Source: Diplocarpon mali
Taxonomy: Eukaryota > Ascomycota > Leotiomycetes > Helotiales > Drepanopezizaceae
Direction: 5' to 3'
DNA length: 42,246 nucleotides
Assembly: GCA_024741835.1 (NCBI GenBank)
Contig: JAENRP010000362.1
Coordinates: forward strand, 1-42,246
Part shown: positions 30,856 to 42,246 of the stretch, one piece after another
Position numbering within the stretch: the first letter of the stretch is position 1
Layout of the letters: every line of letters starts with the position of its first letter
Notes under the pieces: model-generated
What the model saw: only the letters and a program-made list of their open reading frames with translations
What the model was told of the DNA's origin: nothing
The model's database searches: none
Made by a program: the position numbers and the translations under genes

Positions 30856-31050
30856 TATTAAGATAGGTAATATAGCTATTACTCTAATATATTATTATAT
30901 AACCCTATTGCTTAATCAGTAGGATATTAATACATATATAGCTATAGGGAAGAAAGGGGTAACCTTCCTTCCTTAACTCTTACTAATATATCGACTATCG
31001 ACCTCTAGAAGCCTCCTTTACCTACTGCGCCGACTCACTTAAGTTCAATA
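30856..31050 (+). repeat. Copia-1 C 3' LTR (195 bp)
   Basis: Starts TATTAAGATAGG, ends AGTTCAATA, followed by the AATCC target duplicate. Confidence 0.93.
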
Positions 31051-31055
31051 AATCC

Positions 31056-34000
31056 TAATAAAGGAGTACCTTATGCGTAAGGAGACTTAGAAGACCTAAC
31101 GCAAATACTATAAACTATTATTAGAATAGGTCTTTAAGACTATCGATAGAACGCTTTTAACTTCTGCAATGGCTTAAGCTTAAATCTAAGCTAAGAAGCT
31201 CTCTTCTTTGATACTTAATAGAGATACTCTTATAAGTGGAACTACTGCTAACGACTTATATGCTAATTTAGTAAATTAGCAACTCTTACTCTAAGGCTTA
31301 GTATCTATTTTAAAGTGTGATATTACGCCTTTTAATAAGGCTATTTAGTCTTAGACGAGGCTCTAGTACTACGATATGCTACGCTAAGGCAAGACTAAGA
31401 GAACTAACACTTAGCAATAGATCTAGGAGTAGTAGGAGGCGTACTGCCTAATAGAGTAATATAGTTTTCCTAAGATTAAAGGGAGACTAGGAGTAACTGA
31501 CTTTTTAGACTTAGTTATAGTAAAGATTAATTTAAGTTAGGCGACTCGCTTAAAGGAGGAAATAATCACTAATAAGTAGATAAGAACCTTATATAAGTAC
31601 GACCTAATGCAGCTAAGCTGCGCCTTAGCGGGTATTGAATCTAATAGAGCGATTAATAATAAAGGGCTAGCAGTTTTTACTACTTAAAAGACTCTTTTAG
31701 ATGCTGAAACCATTTTGCAGGCTTTAGCGAGCAGCTCCCGAAATCGCTCTATAAGCTTTAGAAGGGAGATTAGGCCTAAGTGCCCTTATAAAGGCTCTAC
31801 CAACTACTATTAGAAGCCCTAGGACTATCGGAAACTGTTATATGCTATAGATAGGCGTAAGGAAAATATAAAGGTTCTTCCTTTGCGAAAGGAGGTCCTA
31901 TAAATACAAAAGGCGTTAAACGCAAGAGATTAGTTCAAGGGTCTTTAAGTATGACTTAAGGAGAATGATATTACGATAATAGCAATTGATAAATTTAAGG
32001 GAAAGGCTTTAGCCTTTAAGGAGGATAGTTTAAGCAAAAGGGAGAACTTACCAGTTTTTATAATAATAGATCCCTTTACCTTCGACGCTTTTAAAGAATC
32101 GTTTAATATTTACTACCTTTTTAAGCTAGAACGCTACCTACTCTCTTTAAGTATGCTCCTTAATAATTGCGCGGCTACTTATATTATTAATTTAAAGGAT
32201 TTACTTATTATAGGCACCTTTAAGCCTTCTGGCGACTCGTAGTAATATATTAAAGTAGGTACCTTAAGACTCCTACTTATTAGGAAAGGTAATAGATATA
32301 TAGTAGACTCTCTTCTATAGTATGACGGCTCTCTTATAAGGATAATACTACGTAATATTACTATTATAAAGGAGTTTACTATTAATATTATCTTAAAGAG
32401 GCTCCTTGCAGATAAAGGTTTTTAATACTCTAGGGTAGACCTTACTTTACGCTCTAAGAGCATTAGAGATTTTATAAAGCGAGCTTAGTTAAAGCGTTAC
32501 TATAATCTCGTTTTCTTTAAATATAAGCCTATTAACTATTTGGATCTCTTAAATATACTTTAATATGACTTCTTTACCTTAATAGTATTCCTTATAGCTA
32601 AGACAACGCTTTATAATAGGTTTTAGTCTAGCTATATGCCTACTAGGGTGCGGGATAATAATGCGTATATATAGTACCTTTGCGCTGGCTACTTAGGTGC
32701 AAAGGCTCTTTAAGCGCTAGTCAAGTGCGCTAGGGGAGTAAAGATCAGGGGAATATAAAGGCTAGAGTGCCTTATATATATAGTAGCGTTTGCTAGGTAA
32801 GTTATTTCTTACGCTACCTTTAAGAACCGATCTCTAAGGCCCTTCTTTAAGATCTCCTAGGATCTCTTTAACTTTCTAAATAACTTATATAATAGCTGCT
32901 TATAGGTTCTTTTAATTAAGGATAAGTATAGTAGTATGCTTTAGACGTTTTTATTAAGATCGAAGGGCAGAGATGTAGTTATAAAGGTCCTCTAGGCCTT
33001 TGAAGTATAAGTGAAACGCTAATATAGGCTTTCTATTTGCAAGATTAGGCAAGATAATAATACTTTAATAATCTCCTTAAAGGAAGACTCTCTTATAAAG
33101 TACTAAAGATAGGTAAAAGAGGAGGGAATCGATTTAGAGCTTACTCCTGCCTATATATATTAACCTAATAGAGGCGTAGAGCAAGTAGGAAGAGAGTTGA
33201 TTAAATACTTTATTAAAATAAGGATCTACGCCAGGCTTTTAATAAGCCTTTGGCCAAAGGTTATAAAGGCTGCTATATACCTTTATAATATCTCCTTACT
33301 TATTAAAAAGAAGATAATCTTATTAAGTAAGGCTCTTTATAATTGGTTTAAGTAGTATTTTCGATTCTATAAGCTACTACTTATTAAATAGATAATAGCA
33401 AGCTTAAAGCTTGATTAGAGTTGCGTTTTTATATATAGTACTTGCGTATACCCTTTAATTAAGGAGAGGAAGGCGGGTAGGGACTGCCGAACTTTTAAAA
33501 TTGAATTATAAGGGCACTTAAGTTACTTAATTAGATATATTACCTTTAATATCTATAGAATCTAGGTTCCTATACTCTAGCGAATAATAACGACTTATAA
33601 TATTAAATTCGATAAGTCTCTCTTTTATAGTCTAGAAGCTAAGCGCGTAAACCTTATATTGCGCTAAGAACTTAAGACGACCCTTTAATTGATCGGAGAG
33701 GGAAAGGGAGCTTAAGACGCTAAGTTTAAAGGCATTTTCGAGGAATCGGAGCTTATTATAAGGCCGAATGCAATCGCTATAAAAGAAGCCGCTATATAGG
33801 AAGAGCTTGTATTATAGACCGACGCTGCTTTATAGCCTTTAATTAATAATATAAAAGGCCTTAATTTAAACCTAAATCCGAGAGACCTGCTTAAAAACTC
33901 AAGGGTAGAAGTAAGCGAATTAAAAGCTACTTCGCTAGTCTTTAAAAAGGCAAATGGCAATTAAAGCTTAAGGGTGATAATTCCCTATAGAGGCCCTATT

Positions 34001-36220
34001 AAAGAAGGAACTATAGACGACTTTAAAGGAGTCTTTAAAGATAAGTTCTATAAGGTGATTAGCAGATCTTTAGCTACTATTTTATATAAGAATGGAAATG
34101 GCTTAAGGGCTTTAAGATAGAGTCTTTAGTTATAAAGGTAGGCTTTAATAAACTTTAATAAAAGGCTAGAGGCACTACTACTAAGATCTAAGAGGAGCTT
34201 TAATAGTCTTATAAGAAGCGACCTAATAAGAGGAGCAGGCCTTAATAATATAATACCTTAAGTTATAATACTAGCTTAAAGACTATAGACTTAAGAGATA
34301 GAGCTACTTAGACTTTTAAAAGAACCTTTAGTAATAATAAAAATAAAAGAAGAGACTTATAAAGAAAAGCGTAAGGAGGAACTCCCTCTTTTTAAGTAAA
34401 AGAGGATAAGACGCTTAAGCATTAAGTAATAAAAGACTTTAAAAGTATATACTACTGCTTTAAAGTATATACTTTTCTAAAGCAATATTGATTTACCTTA
34501 CTCCTTATATGTATAAGAGTTTATATCGACCTTTTAAGCGAACGAATAGATAAAGGAGGATAGGAAGGACTACTTAATAGTTTATATAGTTATTAAAGCT
34601 ATAGTTAATAATTAGGCAAAGGATAGAGTATAGTCTCTTAACCGCTTATAGTACTAAGGCTTTCTACTAAAGCCTTTAAAAGGATAGCTAGACCTAGAGA
34701 AGTACCCTTTTAGCAAACGATTTAAGGAAGGAGGGCGCTAAGAGATTAGGAATTTAGAATTTTAGAGTTACTAAAGAATTGTGCAAAAGGACTATTTAAA
34801 GCGTTTACTAATACTATTAAAATGGGTTTTTACCTATAAGGTTAATAGCTTTAGTAAGCTTTTAAAGTGCCGATTATAGCTAATTATATAAGGGGATCTT
34901 TAAAATGAAGCTTCAATTTTCTTAACTTATATAGCTATACTTATAGCAAGGTCTTTTAAGGTATTAATAGCGCTTATTATATACTTCGATATAGAAGTAA
35001 AGTAGTTCGATATTATTAACGCATTTATTAATGCTCTTAGAGACCTAAGGAGTGCTTTAGTTATATGCTTCTTATTAAATGGATTTAAGCGCCCTAGTAT
35101 AGTAGTAGAACTAGACCGCGCGCTCTATAGGCTGAAAGACTCTTTAGCGCTATAGTATAGGAACTTCGCAGGAACGCTTAAGGGCCCTTAACTCAAGCTA
35201 TTAGGCAAGGAGCCTTATATTTTTATAATAAAGGATTATATAGTCTTTATAGTATTTTATATTAATAATATTTAAGTATTATATAAGGCCTTTAACTTAG
35301 ATCAGGCGACTCGTTTAATTAAAGATTAAAAGAGGGCATATAAGCTTACTATTATAAGAGATATCTTTTAATTCCTTAAAATAAGGATTATTTAAGATAG
35401 GAAGGCAAAGAGGATCTCTTTAGTTTATAATACTTATATTAAGAAGATCGCTTAAAAGTTTAGAGCTAATATAAGAAGAGTACTTAATACTCTATTGCTA
35501 AAGAAGGAGTTTATTAAGAATTTAAAGTAAGCTTCTTTAGAAAAGGTAAAGGAGTACTAAGAGAAAATAAGCTCTATTTATTATATAGCGATTATAATAT
35601 GCTTAGACGTTGCATTTATAGCCTTTTAACTATCTTTCTTTTTAACTAATCTAAGCTTTAAGTACCTTTTAGCTACGGATTAGACACTTTAATACCTATA
35701 TAGTATGCGCTTCTTAGGAATTGCCTATAGCTTTAAAGCTAGGGAATACTAATTGATCGCTTCTTTAAATGCTTCTTTTAAAGATGATTAAAAGACTTAT
35801 AGATCCTTTTAAGGATATATCTTCTTCTTATTTAAAGGATCGATTATTTAAAAAGCGAATCGCCAAGCGATTATTACGCTCTCCTTTATTAAAGTAGAAC
35901 TCTATAGTATAGTTTCTATTGCAAAGGAGATAATAGCTATAAAACGCCTCTTTAAGGAGATTCGCATAGACTCCCTCTTTAAATGGAATATATATTGCGA
36001 TAACTAATAAACGACTTAGCTAATTATTATAGAGAATAAGAAGATTAAGATAAGCCTTTGATATATTGAAATTAGCAATATATAAATCTGCTAAAAGTAC
36101 TAGAGAGGAAGCTTTTAAATAATTTTCCTCTTTATTAAAGAGATATACGCAGATAGGCTTATTAAGAACCTGGACTATTAGAAGTTTAAAAGCTTTATTT
36201 GTTTATTAAAGCTCTAGAGC
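31056..36220 (+). pseudogene. Copia-2 B gag-pol relic (main part)
   Basis: It continues gag from 18498 in frame. In order: gag C-terminal half with a Cys-bearing block (KCPYKGS, about 31775), protease-like block with NNCAATYIIN (about 32160-32190, expected D-N/S-GAATH), and integrase (about 32640-33300, KIRQDNNTLI and IYQPNRGVEQ). A long variable linker follows, then RT (about 34790-35400, WVFTYKVN and the catalytic YINNI at 35258-35272, expected YVDDI). RNase H (about 35730-36060) and the copia-type ending ADRLIKNLDY-KFKSF complete it. The register is conserved over most of its length. Nearly all stops are TAA/TAG. Confidence 0.83.
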
Positions 36221-37537
36221 TTTTAAATAATTGTTTAGCAACTCGCACTTACTAGCGAGTAGTTACTTATTATTAGGAGACTTATACTTATAAGCTCTTA
36301 CTCTCTTATAATTACATTTATTTGTTTTCTTTTATAAAGCGTATTATAAAAGCTTCTCCTTTTTTAAAAATATAAAATAGGTAATATTCTTAAGCTACTA
36401 TTATAAGGCGCGACCCTTTTTTAAATTCTCTTAGCTAAGGCTAAGAGCTAAGATGCTATAGCTATAAGCTCTATACGGATCTCCTCTTAAGAGAGGCCTA
36501 TTAGCACTCCCTCGGCCAGAGGCCTGCTGGCAAATATACTAGCGATAGCAGGGGTAATAGCAGGAGGTACGGCAATAGGGGCAGCAGGGGTAAGGGCAGC
36601 GGGGATAAGGACGGGCGCGGCGATAGCAAGGGCTAGGGAGACGAATAGGAAGACTATAGCAGCGGCTGCGATAGCAGAGGCGGAAGGGATAAGAGCGGCG
36701 GCGATAGCAGGGGCGAATAGGTCTAAGCTAAAGGGGCTAGGAGCGAACGGGAATAGTACGCCAGGAGCGGGGGAGGCAGTAGTACTACTACTTATAGGAG
36801 TGGCAGGCCCTTCTAGCACTAGGGTCCGATCGCTTCTATCTTTTAAAATCAGCCTAGAACTTAATAAGACTTAATAAGATATACTATAGAAGCTTTAAAG
36901 TATACCCTTTATTATATTAAGTAGTAGTATTACCTCCTCCTTAAAAGCGCCGCGGGCGTAGGCTAATATAATAGCCTCTTAAGAGGTAAGGAGAGGTCTG
37001 CTGGCCTGCTAGCAGCTATTGCTTAGTACTATATAACAAATGCAATGCGCACTAAAGGTGCTATTAAATTACTAACAATCGAGATTGCTAGTGCTCTTGC
37101 GTATAATATAATACATATATGCGTTATTGCGCTCTATCGTAGGCTTAGGTATACGGCGCGCAGTAGGGGCAGGGCTCTTAAGTGACGGCAGCGGCGGCAA
37201 GGGCGATGGCGGCGGCGGCTTATTGCCTAGCAGGCGCTAGGACGACCGGGATAGGGTTCCTGCTCCTTAAGGAGTATTAGCGACCTAGCGCAAAGTTAGT
37301 ATAATAACGCAGGGTATAAGGACTCTAAGGGTCTTACTTTATAAGGGCGGCTAAGGCTACGATAAGTAAGAGTTCCTTTTATATTTAAAAATTATTAGTA
37401 TAAAGACGATATTTTTAAATAATAAAGGAGGATTGTTTTTAAAAGAAGGAAAGGAGAACCTCTATAATGGAAATACTCTATAGGAAGCCTAATAGAGCAT
37501 TAATATAGAATTGCAAAGATTCTTAAAAACGCTTATT
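36221..37537 (+). other. Copia-2 B 3' region with GC-rich patches
   Basis: It matches the A 3' region inverted. GC-rich, trinucleotide-like patches at 36480-36830 and 37140-37270 contrast with AT-rich flanks. It is broken at 37537 by D. The last 5 bp (TTATT, 37533-37537) are the likely left target duplicate of D. Confidence 0.6.
36480..36840 (+). pseudogene. Gly/Ser/Arg-rich low-complexity coding patch downstream of B pol
   Basis: The plus frame reads HSLGQRPAGKYTSDSRGN and on through RGG/GGDSRGE-like repeats to SSTTTYRSGRPF, interrupted by TAG/TAA. Copy A has the same frame with conserved RPAGK and SSTTTYR. The minus strand (36487-36819) is fully open for 110 codons, Ala/Pro-rich, lacking Gln and Trp codons that RIP could turn into stops. 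A real accessory product is possible but unproven. Confidence 0.35.
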
Positions 37538-37732
37538 TATTGAGCTTAAGTGAGTCGGCGCAGTAGGTAAAGGAGGCTTCTAAAGGTCGATGGTCGATAT
37601 ATTAGTAAGAGTTAAGGAAGGAAGGTTACCCCTTTCTTTCTTATAGCTATATATATATTAATATCCTACTAATTAAGTAGTAGGGTTATATGATAATATA
37701 TTAGAGTAATAGCTATATTACTTATCTTAATA
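37538..37732 (-). repeat. Copia-1 D 3' LTR (195 bp)
   Basis: Same length as the other Copia-1 LTRs. The minus strand begins TATTAAGATAAG and ends GCTCAATA. The polypurine tract on the minus strand (AAGGTCTAAGTAGGGG, 37733-37748) is the least mutated of the family. Confidence 0.92.
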
Positions 37733-37870
37733 CCCCTACTTAGACCTTACTCCAATTGACCTATAATTAGGAAAATAATAACTATCCTTTTGCGCTAATC
37801 CAACTCTTAGGTATCTTTTCAAATTAAAAACAATCAATTAATAGCAACCTCTATTGAAATTACTAATCCT

Positions 37871-38021
37871 ACTTATAAAGTAGGACTAAGAGTCAAATTT
37901 CTTAAAAGCGTTCCTTTATAAGACTATATGACTTAACTCGCGGTCTAGGCCTAGGAGTCGATTTAAAAAAACTTTCCTTTATAAGACTATATAACCTAAC
38001 TTGCGGGGCAGGCCTAGGAGT
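37871..38021 (-). repeat. 23-nt motif x3 in D 3' UTR
   Basis: Units at 37871-37893, 37936-37958 and 37999-38021, the same trio as in C and E. Confidence 0.85.
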
Positions 38022-38029
38022 TGTCCTTA

Positions 38030-41000
38030 AGCCTACTAAGCTCCTACTGTCTTTTATAACCTTAGTATATCTTTAAACGCTTTAAACTTTGCAACTATCT
38101 TTAATAGCTTTGTAAATCCATCTACTTCTATTCGATCGGTTAAAATATAGGTGATTAATAACTTATTCTTTATAATAAGGTTATAAATAAAGTAGTAGGT
38201 AATATTAATATATTTCGATCGCTTATATAAGTATGGATTCTTTATAAGTATAATTGCCTTTATATTATTTGCTTAAAGATTAATATAATTCTTATCTTAT
38301 CTAATATACTTAGTAAAACCTATATGTTTTAGAACTTAGGCGATTTATAATCCTTACTTGCAATTTAATAATATTAATATATATTCGGCCTTAGTGCTTG
38401 CAGTAGCTACTAATTTCTACTTCCTACTTCTTTATAATATAGGTCTGCTATATAGTACTACTACGCTTTTAGATATACTTTTCCAACCTTTTATATTTGC
38501 CTAGTTAGAATTGGTATATATCTTAAGCTTTGCGCTTATATATTTTATTAGTCTATATCTTACCTTTTATATGATTATCGATCGAAGGTATCTTTTAAGT
38601 CGCTTGACTGCGTTTTTATATCAAATTGTTAGATCCTTTAGGTTTTGATTAAGTTGCTTAGTAATAAAGGCGATATCTGGTCTTATATATACTATAGTAT
38701 ATATAATTGCTCTAATATCCTATTAGTACTTCTTTAGATCTCCTTTTTGCTTATTTTTATTAGTAGGCTTTAACTTATTATACTTTCCTTTAATTAGAGT
38801 ACGCTTTAGCTTAAAGTTAGGAGTATAAGTAAAGAGTCTTATTCGATCTAGGATCTTCTTAATATACTGCTCTTAGTCTAATTAGAGTTCTTAAGTAAAG
38901 CGGTTCCTTATAATGCGGATGCTAAGGATCTTATAAATTCCCTTTAAATCCTTAGTATTAAAATGTTTTTAAATCGTTATAAAGAACTAATCCAATTGAG
39001 TAGTTATCTTTATAGCTATAGTAATATTATCGATATATAGTAGCAACTTAATTCTATACTTAATATAAGTAAATAGATAAGGGTTAGCTAGGCTTTAAAT
39101 GAATCCTATTTCTATTAGAGTAGAGCTATATAAGAGGTTCTAATTATAGGTTGATTATTTAAGCCTATAGATACTATAGAGTATATAAAGAGAGTAGCTA
39201 GCGCGTATAGGAATACTATTAGGTCGGGATAGAAAAATCCATTCCTTTATAGTCGCTTTAGTAAATGCATTTTTAATATTATACTATTTATATTTAAGGT
39301 CTTTAGCAGCTACTATTACTATAAATATATAAAGGGTATTTATATAAACTATTAGCGCGAATGTATTAAAGTAGTCTTTTCCATACTATTAGGAGAAGCC
39401 CTTAGCTATAAGCCTTACCTTATAATATTCTAAGGTCCTATCTATATATATCTTAATTGTAAAGACCTATTTTATTAATATTAGGTTTATATCCTTTAGC
39501 ATTAGTTCTTCTATCTATATACTATTTGTAATAAGAGAGCTTATCTCCTTTTGGATTGCCTTATTTTATACTACTCTATTCTTTAGATTATTAATAGCTT
39601 TATTATACGTCTTTAGAAGAGAGATTTTCATTATCCTCTTAGTGGCTAGGAATATATTATCTTTATTAAAGCTCTATTAAAGTTCGAGCTTATAGATCTT
39701 ATATGCTATTATAGCCCGGATATGCTTAGACTTGCGTTTGTTTAAGATATCTTTTAGTTCTAGGTCTTTATTCCTCTTTAAAGACGTAGGTTTAGCTATA
39801 GGTTTTATAGGCTTATTATTTAAGGAACCGCTTTCTAATAGTAAAGGCTTATTATTACTTATACCTATTTTAGGAATATCCTTTACTATAGGTGCTTTAA
39901 TTAGGGGAATGATAATATTAAAGTTATTCTATACTTTAGGCAGTTTGCAGACGATAGGAATGGTCTATTCGGCCTTTAGGCGATTAGTAGGTCGTCGATC
40001 AGCGGGTACGCTTAATATACTTGAGCTAAGAGAAAGGGGTTATTAATTCGGCTTAATAGTATTACTATTAAGTAGTATACCTTAAGAATCTCTAGGTATG
40101 CAAAGCTTTAAGGATAGCTCTTTCCTATTTTAAGATTTATCAAACTCAACTATTAAAGATATAATTACTTACCTTAGATCTAGTATGTATACTATCTACT
40201 ACTTTATTATTTATTTAATATACTTAATAAATATATACTCTTTACCTTAGTCTATTAGCTTCTTACTTTTTATACCTATAGGCTAGGACTTTAGGCTAAT
40301 ATAAGAGTAGTAGACGCTTTTAAAGATGCGGATATAGTCTAGGCTTAGTTTCTATTTGAAATATGCCTTATATAGCAATATTCGGGTGCTATTAACTATT
40401 AGTCTATTACTTATTCTATTTTATAAGTATACGTCTGCTTTAATTGTAAGGTCTTAGAATTCTAATAGTAGGTTAGCATCTTATAGTAGAGTGCGATAGT
40501 TAGTCTTTACTTGCTAAATGCTTCGCTTAATAATACTATTTTAATAAGAACCTTTATATATTACAATTGGTTTATAGTAAACTCCTTATTTTGCCTATTT
40601 ATTAAGCTTTGCCTTAATCTCTAATGCGTTATTAGACCTAATAGCTATTAGCTTTAATTAGGTCTGGCATTCCTTTATTACTTTCTAAGTTTCCAACTTT
40701 TTTATAAGCTTAGATTTAGTCCTAGCGTAAATAGTTTATATCTATTAAGTAGAGTTATCTATTATTTAAGAAAATTAATTATTTCCTTTAATTAAGGTTA
40801 TAAATAGTCTAATAGTATTAATAGATATTAGTACTAGTATTGAATCTTTTTATAAATTAAGCTTAATTTGCGTCCGATTTCGAAGTTTTATTAGCTTGCA
40901 AATTCGGTATATTAAGCGATCCTTTAGTACTTAGATCTTCTATTTTAAAATCAAGACCTTATATAAGCCCTTTAATTTCTTTAGCCTTAGATATATAAAT

Positions 41001-42246
41001 CTTTTATATATTAGCTAATACCTTAATAGGCTTTCGGCTTTTAATAGCTTTAATAGCCTATTATTAGTTGATACTTTATTATTAGTAGCTAAAAAGGACT
41101 AATAATAGCAATTCGAGGTTTTGCCGTTTTCTAATTGCAAGCCTGGCTTAAGAGTTATTTTTAATAAAACTGCAAGATCTACTTGCGGTCCTAGCTTAAG
41201 AGTCGATTTCTTAAAAATAGTAAGATCTACTCGCGGTCTTAGCTTAGGAGTCGTTTTTAATAAATTTGCGAATTTCACTTATAGTCCTAGCTTAAGAGTC
41301 ATTTCTGCAAATTTTACTTGCAATCCTAGCTTAAGAGTTATTATTAGTAAATCTATAAAATCCACTTGCAGTCTTAGCTTAAAAGTTATTTCTATTAAAT
41401 TCACTTATAATCTTAGCTTAAGAGTTATCTTTAAAGATATCTTATAATCTACTTATAGTCTTAGCTTAAGAGTCATTTTCGCAAATTTCACTTATAATCC
41501 TAACTTAAGAGTCTATCTATTCTCCTTATCCTTATTTAATTATATTAAGGTAAAGAATGCACTTTCCTTAAAGGAATCCACTTATAAGTCTGGCCTAAGA
41601 GTCAATTTCTATAATATCACTTTTAAAATAATATAAAGTCTATTTTTAATTTTAATTTTAAAGATCACTTTATAATCATTATTTATAAGCTATATAAATT
41701 GATTATTAAAAACTCTTATATAACTCAACTTTATATAGATCTTATAGTTAAATAAAAGATTAATACTTAAGCTAGGTATAAGGAGAACATTTTATAAAAG
41801 GAAAGAAACGCTAGCGATATTTATCTTTACTATACCTATCGAATCTATATATAACCTTCTATTATTAACCTTAATAGAGCGCCTTTTCATTTTAATAAGA
41901 GGGCCTTTAAATAGGTAGGGTTTATTAATCATATATATTATATAATTAGTATTATTATACTAATTAGATTTAAAGATCTTATAAAGATCGGCTTTTAAAA
42001 TATAGGCATCTTTATTATAATTATCATTTAAATTATTAAAAGTGGATTTAGATTTAAATAACTTACTATTATTATTAAAGGTATCTATTAAAGTCTTAAT
42101 TAAATAGCCTTTTCCTTTGCCTTTCCTTAGTAGTTGCGGCCTTTAGTAGGATAAAGGCAGTTTGCTTCTTAACTTCTGCTTCGATTGCTTCTTAATATTA
42201 AAGCTAGCAACTATATTAATCAATTGCCTTTTAACTTTACAATTAG
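38030..42246 (-). pseudogene. Copia-1 D gag-pol relic
   Basis: Minus-strand decayed copia polyprotein colinear with C. From the window edge: gag zinc-knuckle region onward (42246 to about 41840), protease (about 41800-41630), array of ten 23-nt units (41133-41602), GAG_pre-integrase (about 41000-40950), integrase (about 40600-40080), RT (about 39450-38950, catalytic box YIDNI at 39023-39037, one Asp retained) and RNase H (about 38550-38050). Unlike C it keeps the frame through the array, so gag, protease and pol were one continuous frame. The plus-strand frames at 39732-40046 and 41121-41447 are shadows of it. Confidence 0.83.
41133..41602 (-). repeat. Ten-unit array of the 23-nt motif inside Copia-1 D pol
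   Basis: Ten units run from 41133-41155 to 41580-41602, equivalent to the C array. On the plus strand they read TTGCGGTCC to AAGAGT. Some units are nearly un-RIPed (for example near 41183 and 41227), giving the best view of the ancestral unit. Linkers vary. Confidence 0.88.

Larger units (their letters stand above)
18499..31050 (+). mobile_element. Copia-1 element C, complete, containing the gypsy element
   Basis: Plus-strand Ty1/copia element with 195-bp LTRs at both ends (18499-18693, 30856-31050), AATCC duplications, PBS, a leader with repeats, a gag-pol frame and a 3' UTR. Without the gypsy insert it is about 6.18 kb. It is inserted in gag of B. Its polyprotein is split by the gypsy element at 22281/28648. 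Confidence 0.93.
17751..42246 (+). mobile_element. Copia-2 element B, containing C and D, truncated by window edge
   Basis: This is the plus-strand copy of Copia-2. Its own sequence is 17751-18498, 31051(or 31056)-37537, then beyond the window. It is interrupted in gag by C (with the gypsy inside) and in its 3' region by D. Compared with A, about 150 bp plus the 3' LTR are missing and should lie to the right of D. It lacks segment X. Left flank GTTAT (17746-17750) is the presumed target duplicate. Confidence 0.88.
37538..42246 (-). mobile_element. Copia-1 element D, 3' LTR to gag, truncated by window edge
   Basis: Minus-strand Copia-1 copy inserted in the 3' region of B. Read on the minus strand, from the window edge inward: gag, protease, motif array, integrase, RT, RNase H, 3' UTR and 3' LTR. 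Its gag N-terminus, leader and 5' LTR (about 1.3 kb plus) lie to the right. It is uninterrupted and the best guide to the family's frame. Confidence 0.9.

Noticed and set aside
41121..41447. Plus-strand ORF with Leu-Arg-Val repeats
   Set aside because: It is the reverse reading of the 23-nt array in D pol. The repeats come from the DNA unit, not from a protein family.
41133..41602. CRISPR-like array (palindromic repeats of 23 nt with unequal spacers)
   Set aside because: Units are divergent, spacers vary widely in length, there are no cas genes, and the array lies inside a eukaryotic copia polyprotein and is duplicated in C.
1..42246. Horizontally acquired island or biosynthetic/defence gene cluster
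   Set aside because: All sizeable coding traces except 16897-17750 are retrotransposon gag/pol. No enzyme, transporter or regulator gene was found in any frame.

Overview
The window is a block of nested, degenerate LTR retrotransposons with no recognisable host gene, tRNA or rRNA. The sequence is very AT-rich. Copies of each family differ almost only by C-to-T and G-to-A changes, and reading frames stay in register over kilobases while being peppered with TAA/TAG codons where CAA/CAG/TGG are expected. This is the footprint of repeat-induced point mutation (RIP), so the host is most likely a filamentous ascomycete (Pezizomycotina) and the window is a silenced AT-rich isochore. No element here can encode a working protein.

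Four families are present. Copia-1 has 195-bp LTRs and four copies: C on +, D on -, E on + and F on -. Copia-2 has 197-bp LTRs and two copies: A on - and B on +. One Ty3/gypsy element has 293-bp LTRs. A gag-only, probably non-autonomous family, here called TR-GAG, has 248/249-bp LTRs and two copies, G and H, both on +.

Layout of the left nest: E (its 3' end is 15853-16896) contains F (1-1730 plus 15704-15852). F's LTR contains G (1731-15699). G contains A (2174-13160). A contains H (9187-12152). Target-site duplications (TSDs) visible in the window support the G, A and H insertions. Between E and B lies an unidentified decayed coding stretch (16897-17750). Layout of the right nest: B starts at 17751 and runs off the right edge. 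It contains C (18499-31050), which contains the gypsy element (22282-28647). B is also interrupted near its 3' end by D (37538 to the edge).

The main unusual signals are four. (1) A 23-nt quasi-palindromic unit occurs 37 times in two unrelated families, Copia-1 and TR-GAG. In Copia-1 it forms a ten-unit array inside the polyprotein frame. (2) TR-GAG has two near-equal-length copies with gag but no pol, pointing to trans-mobilisation. (3) Element A carries a 432-bp segment, less AT-rich than its surroundings, between its 5' LTR and its normal leader. It looks like the body of a miniature LTR element sharing A's primer-binding site and polypurine tract. (4) The gypsy element keeps a candidate -1 frameshift heptamer exactly where the gag frame passes to the pol frame.
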